Origin: Oceanisphaera pacifica
GTDB lineage: Bacteria > Pseudomonadota > Gammaproteobacteria > Enterobacterales > Aeromonadaceae
Assembly (NCBI RefSeq): GCF_017498065.1
Contig: NZ_JAGDFX010000004.1
Coordinates: 1 to 64,000, forward strand
DNA length: 64,000 bases
Reading direction: 5' to 3'
The stretch's first letter is position 1. Each line of letters opens with the position of its first letter. A program made the translations under genes and the position numbers. This document shows positions 45,907-54,959 of this stretch, piece after piece. The notes under the pieces were generated by a model. It was not told the DNA's origin. It did not search any database and worked only from the letters and a program-made list of their open reading frames with translations.

Positions 45907-46761
45907 ATGTTCACATTACCGGCTCCGGCTAAGCTTAATTTGTTTTTATCTATTATTGGTCGGCGTGATGATGGCTACCACAATCTGCAAAGCTTATTTC
46001 AGTTTGTGGATTATGGTGATGCGCTAACTTTTTCGGCTGCCCCAGCTCATGAGCTTACACTGACTCCCACACTGGATGGGGTTTTACCTGAGCAAAATTT
46101 AATTATTAAAGCCGCGCGTTTGTTACAAAAGCACACTGGCTGCACGCAAGGGGCGAAAATTCATTTAACGAAACGTTTACCTATGGGTGGCGGTTTGGGC
46201 GGTGGTTCTAGTGATGCGGCCACCACCTTAGTGGCGCTCAATCGTTTGTGGCAGCTTAAATTAAGCACAGATACGCTAACCGAGCTGGGGGTAAGCTTGG
46301 GGGCAGACGTGCCTGTCTTTGTAAGGGGTTATGCGGCTTTTGCCGAAGGAGTAGGCGAGCAATTAACGCCGGCTTTTCCGGATGAGCCCTGGTATTTAAT
46401 CTTGTGCCCTGCCGTTGAAGTCGCCACTACCACTATTTTTAACGACCCCGAACTAGTACGTAACAGCAAAGCGTTAAGCTTACAACAATGGCTTAATACC
46501 CCTTGGCATAACGATTGTGAGGCCTTGGTCAAAAAGCGTTACCCCGAGGTTGCCAAGCTCATTCGCTGGTTGCTAGAATATGCGCCGTCAAGAATGACGG
46601 GCACAGGCGCCTGTATTTTCGCCAGTTTTAACAGCCAACAAGCGGCTGAAGAAGTGCTTGCGAAGGCCCCAGTGGGGGTGCTGGGTTTTGTTGCTAAAGG
46701 CTGCAACCAGTCACCTTTGTTTAGTGCACTAGCTGAGCTAGACACCCAGCCATTACCTTAA
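45907..46761 (+). CDS. ispE: 4-diphosphocytidyl-2-C-methyl-D-erythritol kinase
   Basis: A 284-residue GHMP kinase of the MEP isoprenoid pathway. [21 protein letters not shown] at the N-terminus, the ATP loop [14 protein letters not shown] (92-104) and [14 protein letters not shown] are intact. It precedes prs as usual. Confidence 0.96.
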   Translation: MFTLPAPAKLNLFLSIIGRRDDGYHNLQSLFQFVDYGDALTFSAAPAHELTLTPTLDGVLPEQNLIIKAARLLQKHTGCTQGAKIHLTKRLPMGGGLGGGSSDAATTLVALNRLWQLKLSTDTLTELGVSLGADVPVFVRGYAAFAEGVGEQLTPAFPDEPWYLILCPAVEVATTTIFNDPELVRNSKALSLQQWLNTPWHNDCEALVKKRYPEVAKLIRWLLEYAPSRMTGTGACIFASFNSQQAAEEVLAKAPVGVLGFVAKGCNQSPLFSALAELDTQPLP

Positions 46762-47017
46762 GTTAGCGCTTTAGGTACGCCGTTTTATACGACAATTTAA
46801 GCAGTTATTATGAGTCGTCATAAGCACAATAAGCTCACTCTTTTGTTGCTTAGCATAAGAGTTAATTGACTACTTAGTGTACAAGCAGGATGATAGTTGC
46901 AGTACACTGTAATAAATGAATTTAAAACGGGCTGGATAGCGAATGTGTTTTCGTGATCACGGGTTCACGGCCCCGTCCAGTCTCGCCACCCATGAAACAA
47001 TCCCGAGGTTTTCAACC
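46762..47017 (+). promoter_or_regulatory. prs upstream region and leader
   Basis: 256 bp between ispE and prs, free of the repeat families. The last 80 bp are GC-rich compared with the A+T-rich first part and include CACGGGTTCACGGCCCCGTC, which can form a small hairpin in the mRNA leader. An in-frame ATG at 46943 gives a 25-residue extension of Prs without family similarity. Confidence 0.35.
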
Positions 47018-47965
47018 GTGCCCGACATGAAGCTGTTTGCTGGTAATGCAACGCCGGAACTTGCCCAACGTATCGCCGACCGTCTTTTTATTAAACTAAG
47101 TGCTGCCGATGTAGGTCGCTTTAGTGATGGTGAAATTAGCGTACAAATTAACGAAAATGTACGGGGCGGTGATGTGTTTATCATCCAGTCGACCTGTGCA
47201 CCGACTAACGATAACCTAATGGAACTGATTGTGATGGTGGATGCGCTACGCCGAGCTTCTGCCGGTCGTATCACAGCCGTTATTCCCTACTTTGGTTATG
47301 CTCGCCAAGACCGCCGCGTTCGCTCTTCTCGTGTTCCTATTACCGCTAAGGTAGTGGCAGACTTTTTGTCTAGCGTAGGTGTAGACCGCGTATTAACCGT
47401 AGACTTGCACGCTGAGCAAATTCAAGGCTTCTTTGATGTGCCAGTAGATAATGCCTTTGGTACCCCTGTACTACTAGAAGATATGCTGTCTAAAGGCTTG
47501 CAAGATGCTGTGGTAGTGTCGCCCGATATTGGTGGCGTGGTGCGTGCTCGTGCCGTGGCTAAACTGTTGGATGAGACCGAAATTGCCATTATCGACAAAC
47601 GTCGCCCACGCGCAAACGTGTCTCAGGTAATGAACCTAATTGGCGACGTTGAAGGCCGCGACTGCGTGATTGTTGATGACATGATTGATACCGGTGGCAC
47701 CTTGTGTAAAGCCGCTGAAGCACTAAAAGAGCGTGGTGCTAAGCGTGTTTATGCTTATGCGACACACGCTGTGTTCTCGGGTAGTGCTTATGAAAACATT
47801 AAAGATTCTGTGATTGATGAAGTGATCATCACCGACTCTGTACCATTAAGCGAAGAAATGAAAACCTTGAGCAAAGTGAAGCAATTGACCTTGTCACCTA
47901 TGCTGGCCGAAGCAATTCGCCGTATTAGTAACGAAGAGTCTATTTCAGCTATGTTTGAAGGTTAA
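47018..47965 (+). CDS. prs: Ribose-phosphate pyrophosphokinase
   Basis: 315 residues, makes PRPP from ribose-5-phosphate and ATP. GTG 47018 gives the same N-terminus ([20 protein letters not shown]) and length as E. coli Prs, which also starts with GTG; GAGG lies 9 nt upstream. [26 protein letters not shown], the PRPP-binding [13 protein letters not shown] and [11 protein letters not shown] are intact. Confidence 0.97.
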   Translation: MPDMKLFAGNATPELAQRIADRLFIKLSAADVGRFSDGEISVQINENVRGGDVFIIQSTCAPTNDNLMELIVMVDALRRASAGRITAVIPYFGYARQDRRVRSSRVPITAKVVADFLSSVGVDRVLTVDLHAEQIQGFFDVPVDNAFGTPVLLEDMLSKGLQDAVVVSPDIGGVVRARAVAKLLDETEIAIIDKRRPRANVSQVMNLIGDVEGRDCVIVDDMIDTGGTLCKAAEALKERGAKRVYAYATHAVFSGSAYENIKDSVIDEVIITDSVPLSEEMKTLSKVKQLTLSPMLAEAIRRISNEESISAMFEG

Positions 47966-48004
47966 GCTACCCGCTACGCTTAATGTTGAATGAAAAACTT
48001 GACT

Positions 48005-48046
48005 AAAAAGCCCCGATACCTGCACTGGTATCGGGGCTTTGTTTTT
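48005..48046 (+). terminator. prs terminator
   Basis: AAAGCCCCGATACC-TGCACT-GGTATCGGGGCTTT, a 14 bp stem, followed by GTTTTT. Confidence 0.92.
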
Positions 48047-48096
48047 ACGTATCGCGTACGGCGTTTAGCGATAAGCGTGTTTAATAAAGGTGAGTG

Positions 48097-48825
48097 ATGT
48101 TTGAATTATTGGGCTGGTCGTTATTGGCTGGGGTGGTTAATGCCCTTGCGGGGGGCGGCTTGTTCTTTACCCTGCCTGCCCTATTGGCATTGGGTATTCC
48201 CAGTACCTCGGCGGTGGCCACGGCGAGTGTTGCCTCTTGGCCCGGTTACGTTAGTGCCTATTGGAGCATTAGACAGCAGTTGCAAACCGGCCCTTGGTTA
48301 GCCTTAACCTGTATTGGCCTATTAGGCGGGGGCTTAGGTGCCTTGGCCTTGGTGCAATTTGATGCCAGCCACTTTAACTATTTAGTGCCTTGGTTACTGC
48401 TTACCGTAAGCCTGCTTTATGCCCGCCAATTATTAAGTAAAGCCGGCTTTGAAGGCCCCTTAGTATTGCGCCGTCGTGGCTGGCCTTTGCTGTTAAGCGG
48501 CAGCTTTTATGGCGGTTTTTTTGGCGGTGGCTTAGGGGTGTTGCTGATGGCCATCACTGGCCAGTTACGCATGGGATCTAACCTGCAGCAGCATGCGATT
48601 AAGCTGTATCTGTCGATGCTGGCCAGCGGGGCCACCATAGTGGTGTATTCACTGTCGGGGTTGGTGTATTGGCAAGGGGGAATGGTACTCGCCTTGGGGT
48701 ATTTGGTTGGTGGAAAAGTGGGCGCTAAGGTGATCACTAAAATTAACCCTAAGCTTCTTGCTTGGCTGATTGTTACTTTTGGTGTCGTACTCAGTGGCTA
48801 TTATTTTGCGAAGTTTTATTTGTAA
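48097..48825 (+). CDS. TSUP family membrane transporter (TauE/SafE)
   Basis: 242 residues with about seven to eight membrane helices and the duplicated TSUP pattern: GWSLLAGVVNALAGGGLFFTLPALLALGIPSTSAVATASVASWPG in the first half and GSFYGGFFGGGLGVLLMAI in the second. The family exports sulfite, sulfoacetate or related anions; the substrate here is not predictable. ATG 48097 is taken over GTG 48094 because AAAGG lies 6 nt before the ATG. Confidence 0.88.
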   Translation: MFELLGWSLLAGVVNALAGGGLFFTLPALLALGIPSTSAVATASVASWPGYVSAYWSIRQQLQTGPWLALTCIGLLGGGLGALALVQFDASHFNYLVPWLLLTVSLLYARQLLSKAGFEGPLVLRRRGWPLLLSGSFYGGFFGGGLGVLLMAITGQLRMGSNLQQHAIKLYLSMLASGATIVVYSLSGLVYWQGGMVLALGYLVGGKVGAKVITKINPKLLAWLIVTFGVVLSGYYFAKFYL

Positions 48826-49347
48826 ATAAAAGTCGGAAAAGCTTAGCGCCAAGCTTAAGGCTTTCCAAGATTTGGGTCATTGCGAGGCACGAAGCAATCC
48901 ATTCCAAAAAAGAATGCTACGTCTAACGCGGTGCGCCTTACGTTAAATAAACACTATTTTTTCGTCGCGTTCTACGTAAAGCGTAGAGAAAGCCGGAAGC
49001 TGAGAGCAGGAAGCGGTAAGCTAAGCAAAAACACAGAGGCATTTTTGTTTTTACTTCCGGCTTCTAGCTTCAAGCTTATTACTATCTGTTAACTGGATTG
49101 CCGCGTCGCTACGCTCCTCGCAATGACCCCTGTGTTGTCATTGCGAGGCACGAAGCAATCCATTGCAAAAGAGAACGCTACGTCTAAAGCGGTAGGCCTT
49201 ACGTTAGGTTTGGTGGTTACGTCAGGCGTATGACGTAAAGCGTAGAGCTGTTTAATACTATTATACGGCTTTGATTATGACTAAGGTGGCCATTATTGCT
49301 GCCGTTAATTAGAATGTAGCGTAATTTTTTATTGGCCAAGTCGGTTT
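48826..49347. repeat. Class B elements between the TSUP gene and pth
   Basis: A full class B element lies at about 48875-49130 (GTCATTGCGAGGCACGAAGC ... GCTCCTCGCAATGACCCC) with the AAAACACAGAGGCATTTTTG centre shared with 10960, 11560 and 19360 (inverted). A second class B left half follows at 49135-49250. The last 90 bp are unique and should carry the pth promoter. Confidence 0.82.
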
Positions 49348-49950
49348 ATGTCTATGGATGCTATCAAATTGATTGTTGGGCTCGGTAATCCGGGACCAGA
49401 ATATGCGCCGACGCGCCACAATGCCGGTGCTTGGTATGTGGCCGAGCTTGCTCGCATGCACGGCGTGTCGCTAAAAGAAGAAGCCAAATTTTTTGGCTGG
49501 ACGGGACGGGTGCGTATTAAAGGCCACGATGTGCGCTTGTTAATACCCAGCACTTTTATGAACCGCTCAGGAAAAGCCGTATCGGCTATGGCCAATTTTT
49601 ATCAAATTGCGCCAGAAGAAATCTTAATCGCGCATGACGAGCTCGATTTAAGCCCGGGCATAGTTCGCTTTAAGCAAGGCGGCGGTCATGGTGGTCATAA
49701 TGGCTTGCGCGACTCTATTAGTTGTTTGGGCAATAATAAAAACTTTTATCGACTGCGCATTGGTATTGGTCATCCTGGCCATAAGTCTCAGGTGGCGGGT
49801 TTTGTATTAACCAAAGCGCCGGCCAGCGAACACGCACTGCTTGAAGACGCAGTAGATGAAGCGACGCGCTGCACCGATATTTTATATAATGATGGCATTA
49901 ACAAGGCCATGAATCGTCTGCACTCTTTTAACGCCGACGCTAAACAATAA
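49348..49950 (+). CDS. pth: Peptidyl-tRNA hydrolase
   Basis: 200 residues; releases tRNA from peptidyl-tRNA. [21 protein letters not shown] with catalytic His24, [16 protein letters not shown] and [27 protein letters not shown] are family motifs. A weak ribosome-binding site precedes the ATG. It is followed by ychF, the conserved pair, but with a terminator between them. Confidence 0.97.
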   Translation: MSMDAIKLIVGLGNPGPEYAPTRHNAGAWYVAELARMHGVSLKEEAKFFGWTGRVRIKGHDVRLLIPSTFMNRSGKAVSAMANFYQIAPEEILIAHDELDLSPGIVRFKQGGGHGGHNGLRDSISCLGNNKNFYRLRIGIGHPGHKSQVAGFVLTKAPASEHALLEDAVDEATRCTDILYNDGINKAMNRLHSFNADAKQ

Positions 49951-49956
49951 TTTTTC

Positions 49957-49991
49957 GCGCGCTTGAGTTATCACTCTTAGCGCGCATTTTT
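49957..49991 (+). terminator. Terminator between pth and ychF
   Basis: GCGCGCTTGAGT-TATC-ACTCTTAGCGCGC stem with one internal mismatch, then ATTTTT. Confidence 0.75.
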
Positions 49992-50016
49992 AGTTATCAC
50001 TTTCAGGACACTTATC

Positions 50017-51108
50017 ATGGGTTTTAAATGCGGTATCGTGGGCCTGCCTAACGTAGGCAAATCCACTCTGTTTAACGCACTCACTAAAGCGGGCATTGAT
50101 GCCGCTAACTTTCCTTTTTGTACCATAGAGCCCAACACAGGCGTGGTGCCGGTTCCTGATAAGCGCCTAGATGCGTTAGCAGAGATCGTTAACCCGCAGC
50201 GCGTTTTAACCACCTCAATGGAGTTTGTGGATATTGCCGGCTTAGTGGCTGGGGCCTCTAAAGGCGAAGGATTAGGTAATAAATTTTTAGCCAATATTCG
50301 CGAAACCGATGCCATTGGCCATGTGGTGCGCTGCTTTGATAACGATAATATTATTCATGTTGCCAATAAAATATCTCCTAAAGATGATATTGAAGTGATT
50401 AATACCGAGTTATCTCTGGCAGATTTAGATACCTGTGAACGCGCCATTCAGCGCAACGCTAAAAAGGCCAAAGGCGGCGATAAAGACGCCAAGTTTGAAG
50501 TGACAGTGCTAGAGAAGTTATTGCCAGCCCTAGAAAACGCCCAAGTGTTACGTAGCGTAGAGCTAAGTAAAGAAGAAAAAGCGGCCATTGATTACCTGAA
50601 CTTCTTAACCATTAAGCCCACCATGTACATTGCCAATGTTAATGATGATGGCTTTGAAGATAACCCTTATCTTGATCAAGTGCGTGAGATTGCCGCTGCT
50701 GAAAACGCCATAGTCGTGCCTGTGTGTGCCGCTATGGAGTCAGAAATAGCCGAGCTAGACGCCGAAGAAGCCGCCGAGTTTATGGCCGACTTGGGCATAG
50801 AAGAACCCGGTCTTAATCGCGTGATCCGTGCCGGTTACGAGCTATTAAACCTGCAAACCTATTTTACCGCTGGGGTAAAAGAAGTGCGCGCTTGGACTAT
50901 TCCGGTAGGGGCAACAGCGCCACAAGCGGCAGGTAAAATTCATACCGACTTTGAAAAAGGCTTTATTCGTGCCCAAACCATCGCCTATGAAGACTTTATT
51001 GCTTTTAAAGGTGAGCAAGGCGCAAAAGAAGCCGGTAAGCAGCGTGCTGAAGGTAAAGAGTATGTTGTGAAAGACGGTGACGTTTTAAACTTCTTATTTA
51101 ACGTTTAG
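50017..51108 (+). CDS. ychF: Redox-regulated ATPase YchF (Obg family)
   Basis: 363 residues. G1 [46 protein letters not shown] and a C-terminal TGS domain ([39 protein letters not shown]). The motif replacing NKxD gives ATP preference in this family (NVNDDG). Associates with ribosomes and the stress response. Confidence 0.97.
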   Translation: MGFKCGIVGLPNVGKSTLFNALTKAGIDAANFPFCTIEPNTGVVPVPDKRLDALAEIVNPQRVLTTSMEFVDIAGLVAGASKGEGLGNKFLANIRETDAIGHVVRCFDNDNIIHVANKISPKDDIEVINTELSLADLDTCERAIQRNAKKAKGGDKDAKFEVTVLEKLLPALENAQVLRSVELSKEEKAAIDYLNFLTIKPTMYIANVNDDGFEDNPYLDQVREIAAAENAIVVPVCAAMESEIAELDAEEAAEFMADLGIEEPGLNRVIRAGYELLNLQTYFTAGVKEVRAWTIPVGATAPQAAGKIHTDFEKGFIRAQTIAYEDFIAFKGEQGAKEAGKQRAEGKEYVVKDGDVLNFLFNV

Positions 51109-51202
51109 CACTATTAGGGCCTGGTTAATGTTAACTGTGCCCTAAGCTCGCATAATCAGATAAAATATTCGGGTAGTGGTGTTAACTTTGGCGATTTTTA
51201 CG

Positions 51203-51208
51203 TATAAT
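51203..51208 (+). promoter_or_regulatory. -10 box of a probable ndk promoter
   Basis: A perfect TATAAT lies 49 bp upstream of the ndk start codon, followed by a GC-rich CGCGCCG. The -35 region is weak (TGTTAA at 51180 with 17 bp spacing). Confidence 0.5.
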
Positions 51209-51257
51209 CGCGCCGTTTTCACCCTGAACTTATTGATTTACATATTAAGGAATCAAG

Positions 51258-51689
51258 ATGGCTATCGAACGCACTTTTTCTATCATCAAGCCTGATGCAG
51301 TAGCAAAAAACCTAATCGGCTCTATCTACCAGCGCTTTGAAACTGCTGGTTTAAAAGTTGTTGCCGCTAAAATGGTACAACTGGATCAAGCTAAAGCAGA
51401 AGGTTTCTACGCTGAGCACAGCGAGCGTCCTTTCTTTAAAGCTTTGGTTGATTTCATGATCTCTGGCCCTGTTATGGTTCAGGTATTAGAAGGCGAAAAC
51501 GCTATTCTGCGCCACCGCGAAATCATGGGTGCAACTAACCCAGCTGAAGCGCTAGCCGGTACTTTGCGTGCAGACTACGCAGACAGCATCGACGAAAACG
51601 CTGTACACGGTTCAGACGCTGCTGCTTCTGCAGCACGTGAAATCGAGTACTTCTTTAGCAACGAAGAGCTTTGCCCACGTACTCGCTAA
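51258..51689 (+). CDS. ndk: Nucleoside diphosphate kinase
   Basis: 143 residues. Transfers phosphate among nucleotides through phospho-His117, seen in [30 protein letters not shown] and [14 protein letters not shown] are standard. AAGGAA upstream of ATG; strong terminator behind, so monocistronic. Confidence 0.97.
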   Translation: MAIERTFSIIKPDAVAKNLIGSIYQRFETAGLKVVAAKMVQLDQAKAEGFYAEHSERPFFKALVDFMISGPVMVQVLEGENAILRHREIMGATNPAEALAGTLRADYADSIDENAVHGSDAAASAAREIEYFFSNEELCPRTR

Positions 51690-51720
51690 GCGATGCGTTA
51701 ACACCAATACGTTGTTAATA

Positions 51721-51748
51721 AAAAAAGGAGCTTAGGCTCCTTTTTTTT
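51721..51748 (+). terminator. ndk terminator
   Basis: AAAAAAGGAGC-TTAG-GCTCCTTTTTTTT, 36 bp after the ndk stop codon. Confidence 0.92.
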
Positions 51749-52765
51749 GTGTCTCGCGTTCCGCTCCCTTTTATAAGCAGCTGTACGCCTTACGCTGACC
51801 GCTGTACGAAAAAGCAAAACCGGTGTTTCTTTAACGTAAGGCGGTCAGCGTTAGACGTATAGTCTTGGTTTGGAATGGATTACTGCGCTCGCAATGACCA
51901 AAGGGGCGCTCTGACTTTTCGTAGGGGCGAATTTATTCGCACAAAGAAGGCCAGCGCCGAGCACCAAGCTAAAAGAGAAAGCCCCAGCCAATCAGTCTGG
52001 GCTGTTTTCTTTGACGTAAGGCGGTCAGCGTAAAACGTACCGCGCTCTTTTGGTCGAATGAATTCGACCCTACACGCGGTTGGATTTTTTAACATAAGGC
52101 GGTCAGCGTTAGACGTAGCGCTTTATTTAGCCGTCATTGCGAGGAACGCAGCGACGCGGCAATCCATTTAACAGACAGCAATAAGCTTGAAGCTAGAAGC
52201 CGGAAGTAAAACCGAAAATAAAAGTACCGCTGTGTTTTGGCTTAGCTTTCGGCTTCCAGCTTTAAGCTTTCTATACGCTTTACGCTGACCGCGGTACGAA
52301 AAAACAAAACCGGTGTTTTCTTTTAACGTAAAGCGGTCAGCGTTAGACGTAGCGCCCTGGTTTGAAATGGATTGCTTCGTACCTCGCAATGACCGGGGTT
52401 AAGCTTGGCGCCGGGCGCTTGGCGCTGCTCTTCGCCGTCATTGCGAGGAGTGCAGCGACGCGGCAATCCATCGCACAGACAGCCATACGCTTTACGCCGA
52501 GCGCGGTACAAAAACAAAACCGGTGTTTCTTTAACGTAAGGCGGTCAGCGTTAGACGTATCGCTTTGGTTTAGAATGGATTGCCACGCTGCGCTCGCAAT
52601 GACCGGGGTTAAGCTTGGCGCTCGGTGCTGTTTTAGTCATTGCGAGGAGTGCAGCGACGCGGCAATCCATTCTACAAGGGGCTGGGGATTGGTAAATAGG
52701 GATTAGTCACTGATTAACCACCAATCCCTAATCACCAGTCACTGCTTTAATGAAATCCACAAAGC
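51749..52765. repeat. About 1 kb of class B, C and D elements before the tRNA cluster
   Basis: A class B half (51776-51895), a class C pair of ends at 51921-51940 and 52053-52073 with another class B arm between them, a class B element at about 52133-52394 that is the inverted counterpart of 39680-39900, another at about 52437-52605, a half at 52635-52672 and a class D palindrome at 52676-52745. AACGTAAGGCGGTCAGCG recurs at least four times. No gene seen. Confidence 0.82.
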
Positions 52766-52794
52766 AAAAAGCCAACCTTTCGGTTGGCTTTTTT
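52766..52794 (-). terminator. Terminator of the tRNA operon
   Basis: On the minus strand, GCCAACC-GAAA-GGTTGGC is followed by TTTTT. It lies 5 bp beyond the last tRNA. Confidence 0.88.
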
Positions 52795-52798
52795 AATA

Positions 52799-52873
52799 TG
52801 GCTGGGGTACCAGGATTCGAACCTGGGAATGACGAGATCAAAACCCGTTGCCTTACCGCTTGGCGATACCCCA
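52799..52873 (-). tRNA. tRNA-Gln (TTG)
   Basis: 75 nt including encoded CCA. Acceptor TGGGGTA pairs with TACCCCA; anticodon loop TTTTGAT gives TTG; T-loop GGTTCGAATCC. Identical to the copies at 53167 and 53346. Confidence 0.97.
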
Positions 52874-52912
52874 ATTTTTACTCGACTAAGATAACATTTA
52901 TTATCTTAAATA

Positions 52913-52997
52913 TGGTGCGGGAGGCGAGACTTGAACTCGCACACCTTGCGGCGCTAGAACCTAAATCTAGTGCGTCTACCAATTTCGCCACTCCCGC
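52913..52997 (-). tRNA. tRNA-Leu (TAG)
   Basis: 85 nt with CCA. Begins GCGGGAGTGGCGAAATTGG, long variable arm, anticodon TAG in ATTTAGG, T-loop AGTTCAAGTCT. Class II architecture as for leucine. Confidence 0.97.
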
Positions 52998-53004
52998 TAA
53001 AAAG

Positions 53005-53081
53005 TGGTGGCTATGGCGGGATTCGAACCTGCGACCCCATCATTATGAGTGATGTGCTCTAACCAGCTGAGCTACATAGCC
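53005..53081 (-). tRNA. tRNA-Met (CAT), elongator
   Basis: 77 nt with CCA. Begins GGCTATGTAGCTCAGCTGG, anticodon loop CTCATAA gives CAT. The sequence follows E. coli metT (elongator type), with no initiator-type acceptor mismatch. Confidence 0.96.
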
Positions 53082-53166
53082 ACATATGCAAACCAATTTA
53101 ATTACATCAGCTTACATTGCAAATTTCTTACTTCTTAGAACTCGCTTTACAGCCAATTCTTTAATA

Positions 53167-53241
53167 TGGCTGGGGTACCAGGATTCGAACCTGGGAATGA
53201 CGAGATCAAAACCCGTTGCCTTACCGCTTGGCGATACCCCA
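53167..53241 (-). tRNA. tRNA-Gln (TTG), second copy
   Basis: Base-identical to the copy at 52799-52873, CCA encoded. Followed upstream by 104 bp of spacer to the next tRNA-Gln. Confidence 0.97.
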
Positions 53242-53345
53242 ATTTTCTATGGTTGATACTTATATCATATTATCAACACATTACAAGTGTCATAGAATTT
53301 TATGTTACTTGTAATTCTTACAGCTTATTGCTGTAAGCTTTTTTT

Positions 53346-53420
53346 TGGCTGGGGTACCAGGATTCGAACCTGGGAATGACGAGATCAAAACCCGTTGCCT
53401 TACCGCTTGGCGATACCCCA
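53346..53420 (-). tRNA. tRNA-Gln (TTG), third copy
   Basis: Same 75 nt sequence as the other two tRNA-Gln genes, including the anticodon TTG and encoded CCA. The TTTTTT before its 3' end on the plus strand belongs to the spacer. Confidence 0.97.
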
Positions 53421-53467
53421 ATTGTACTTTACTACTAAGGCAAGCAATAGCTGCATACCTTTAAATG

Positions 53468-53552
53468 TGGTGCGGGAGGCGAGACTTGAACTCGCACACC
53501 TTGCGGCGCTAGAACCTAAATCTAGTGCGTCTACCAATTTCGCCACTCCCGC
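53468..53552 (-). tRNA. tRNA-Leu (TAG), second copy
   Basis: Identical in sequence to the tRNA-Leu at 52913-52997; class II with long variable arm. Confidence 0.97.
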
Positions 53553-53557
53553 AGAAA

Positions 53558-53634
53558 TGGTGGCTATGGCGGGATTCGAACCTGCGACCCCATCATTATG
53601 AGTGATGTGCTCTAACCAGCTGAGCTACATAGCC
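53558..53634 (-). tRNA. tRNA-Met (CAT), second copy; first in the operon
   Basis: Identical to the copy at 53005-53081. It is the 5'-most gene of the cluster, about 75 bp downstream of a strong promoter. Confidence 0.96.
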
Positions 53635-53709
53635 ACTGTGTCAATAACTGTTAAATACTGCTTTAACCAACGTTTCGCTTTGCTTGCGTTGCGTTACTGA
53701 ACGGTGCGC

Positions 53710-53738
53710 ATTATGCGCATCAGGCCGAAAATGGTCAA
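53710..53738 (-). promoter_or_regulatory. tRNA operon promoter with GC-rich discriminator
   Basis: On the minus strand, TTGACC (53738-53733), 17 bp spacer and CATAAT (53715-53710), then GCGCACCG. A GC-rich discriminator after the -10 box is the usual mark of stringently controlled stable-RNA promoters. Confidence 0.8.
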
Positions 53739-53759
53739 CCCCTTTTTTAATAAAAACAC

Positions 53760-54333
53760 ACTCTTTTAAGTCGCCTGCTGATAAAGTAGTCGCTTAGGTG
53801 GAGAAATGAGCTAAAAGCACCCCTTCGGAGCTGTAAGCCGTCCACAAAATAAAGCTATACACCTAACGCTGTACGCTTTACGTTAAAGAAAACATTGGTT
53901 TTGTTTTCGTACCGCGCTCGGCGTAAAGCGTATAGAAAGCCGGAGGCTGAGAGCTGGAAGCTATAAGCTAGACAAAACACTGCAGCATTTTTATTTTTGG
54001 TTTTACTTCCGGCTTCTAGCTTCAAGCTTATTACTGTCTGTTATGGATTGCCGCGTCGCTTCGCTCCTCGCAATGACGGCGAAATAAAGCGCTACGCCTA
54101 ACGCTGTACGCTTTACGTTAAAGAAAACACCGGTTTGTTTTTTGCGTACCGCGCTCAGCGTAAAGCGTATAGAAAGCCGGAGGCTGAGAGCTGGAAGCTA
54201 TAAGCTAGACAAAACACTGCAGCATTTTTATTTTTGGTTTTACTTCCGGCTTCAAGCTTCAAGCTTATTGCTGCCTGTTATGGATTACCGCGTCGCGGTA
54301 CTCCTCGCAATGACGGCGAAAAACGCGGTCTCT
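53760..54333. repeat. Tandem class B elements upstream of the tRNA operon
   Basis: Two direct class B copies of about 235 bp each (53850-54087 and 54087-54320) share CCTAACGCTGTACGCTTTAC, AAAGCGTATAGAAAGCCGGA, CACTGCAGCATTTTTATTTT and the end CTCCTCGCAATGACGGCGAA. No gene seen. Confidence 0.85.
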
Positions 54334-54369
54334 AAAAAATAACCCCCAAACCTAGGGGTTGGGGGTTAT
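54334..54369 (-). terminator. isc operon terminator
   Basis: On the minus strand, ATAACCCCCAA pairs with TTGGGGGTTAT, followed by TTTTTT, about 30 bp beyond the iscX stop. Confidence 0.9.
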
Positions 54370-54400
54370 GTAATATTCAACATCGATACGCACTTGTGCT

Positions 54401-54604
54401 TTAGTCGTCGAATTCGTCCATCCAGATCATGATCACGGCTTCTAGTACCTGCTCGTTGGAGGCATTAGGATCGTCATCGAAGTTTTCTAGTTCGCAAATC
54501 CAGCGGTGTAAGTCAGTAAAGCGTACCGTTTTAGGATCGGTATCAGGATAAGCGTCTAGCAAATCCAGTGCGATATCCTGACTGTCTGTCCATCTAAGGC
54601 TCAT
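54401..54604 (-). CDS. iscX: Fe-S assembly protein IscX
   Basis: 67 residues, acidic, starting [24 protein letters not shown] and ending WMDEFDD, the IscX/YfhJ pattern. It binds IscS and iron and tunes cysteine desulfurase activity. Last gene of the isc unit, 14 bp after fdx. Confidence 0.96.
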   Translation of the reverse strand: MSLRWTDSQDIALDLLDAYPDTDPKTVRFTDLHRWICELENFDDDPNASNEQVLEAVIMIWMDEFDD

Positions 54605-54618
54605 TTGCCCTCTCCTGC

Positions 54619-54957
54619 CTACTGGCTTTCCGATACCATATTAAGAGTATATTTAGGGATCTCGATAACCAAGTCTTCGTCAACCACTTGTGCTTGGCAG
54701 CCAAGGCGTGAGTCTGGCTCTAAGCCCCAGGCTTTATCTAGCATATCGTCTTCTAGCTCGCAGCTTTCTTCCATGGAGTCGAAGCCTTCGCGCACTATTA
54801 CATGACAGGTAGTGCACGCACAGGACTTCTCACAGGCATGTTCAATGTCGATGCCATTGCGCAAGGCGACATCCAATACGGTTTCACCCTGTTTGGCTTC
54901 AATTTCTGCACCTTCTGGGCACAGCTCGGGGTGAGGCAAAAATATAATTTTTGGCAT
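54619..54957 (-). CDS. fdx: [2Fe-2S] ferredoxin of the ISC system
   Basis: 112 residues. Cluster ligands Cys42, Cys48, Cys51 ([12 protein letters not shown]) and Cys87 (LGCQAQ); the free Cys46 of E. coli Fdx is also kept. It donates electrons for cluster assembly on IscU. Two bases separate it from hscA. Confidence 0.97.
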   Translation of the reverse strand: MPKIIFLPHPELCPEGAEIEAKQGETVLDVALRNGIDIEHACEKSCACTTCHVIVREGFDSMEESCELEDDMLDKAWGLEPDSRLGCQAQVVDEDLVIEIPKYTLNMVSESQ

Positions 54958-54959
54958 TG

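Noticed and set aside
52750-53601. Plus-strand ORFs containing VREARLELAHLAALEPKS
   Set aside because: They are antisense translations of tRNA-Leu, tRNA-Met and tRNA-Gln genes.
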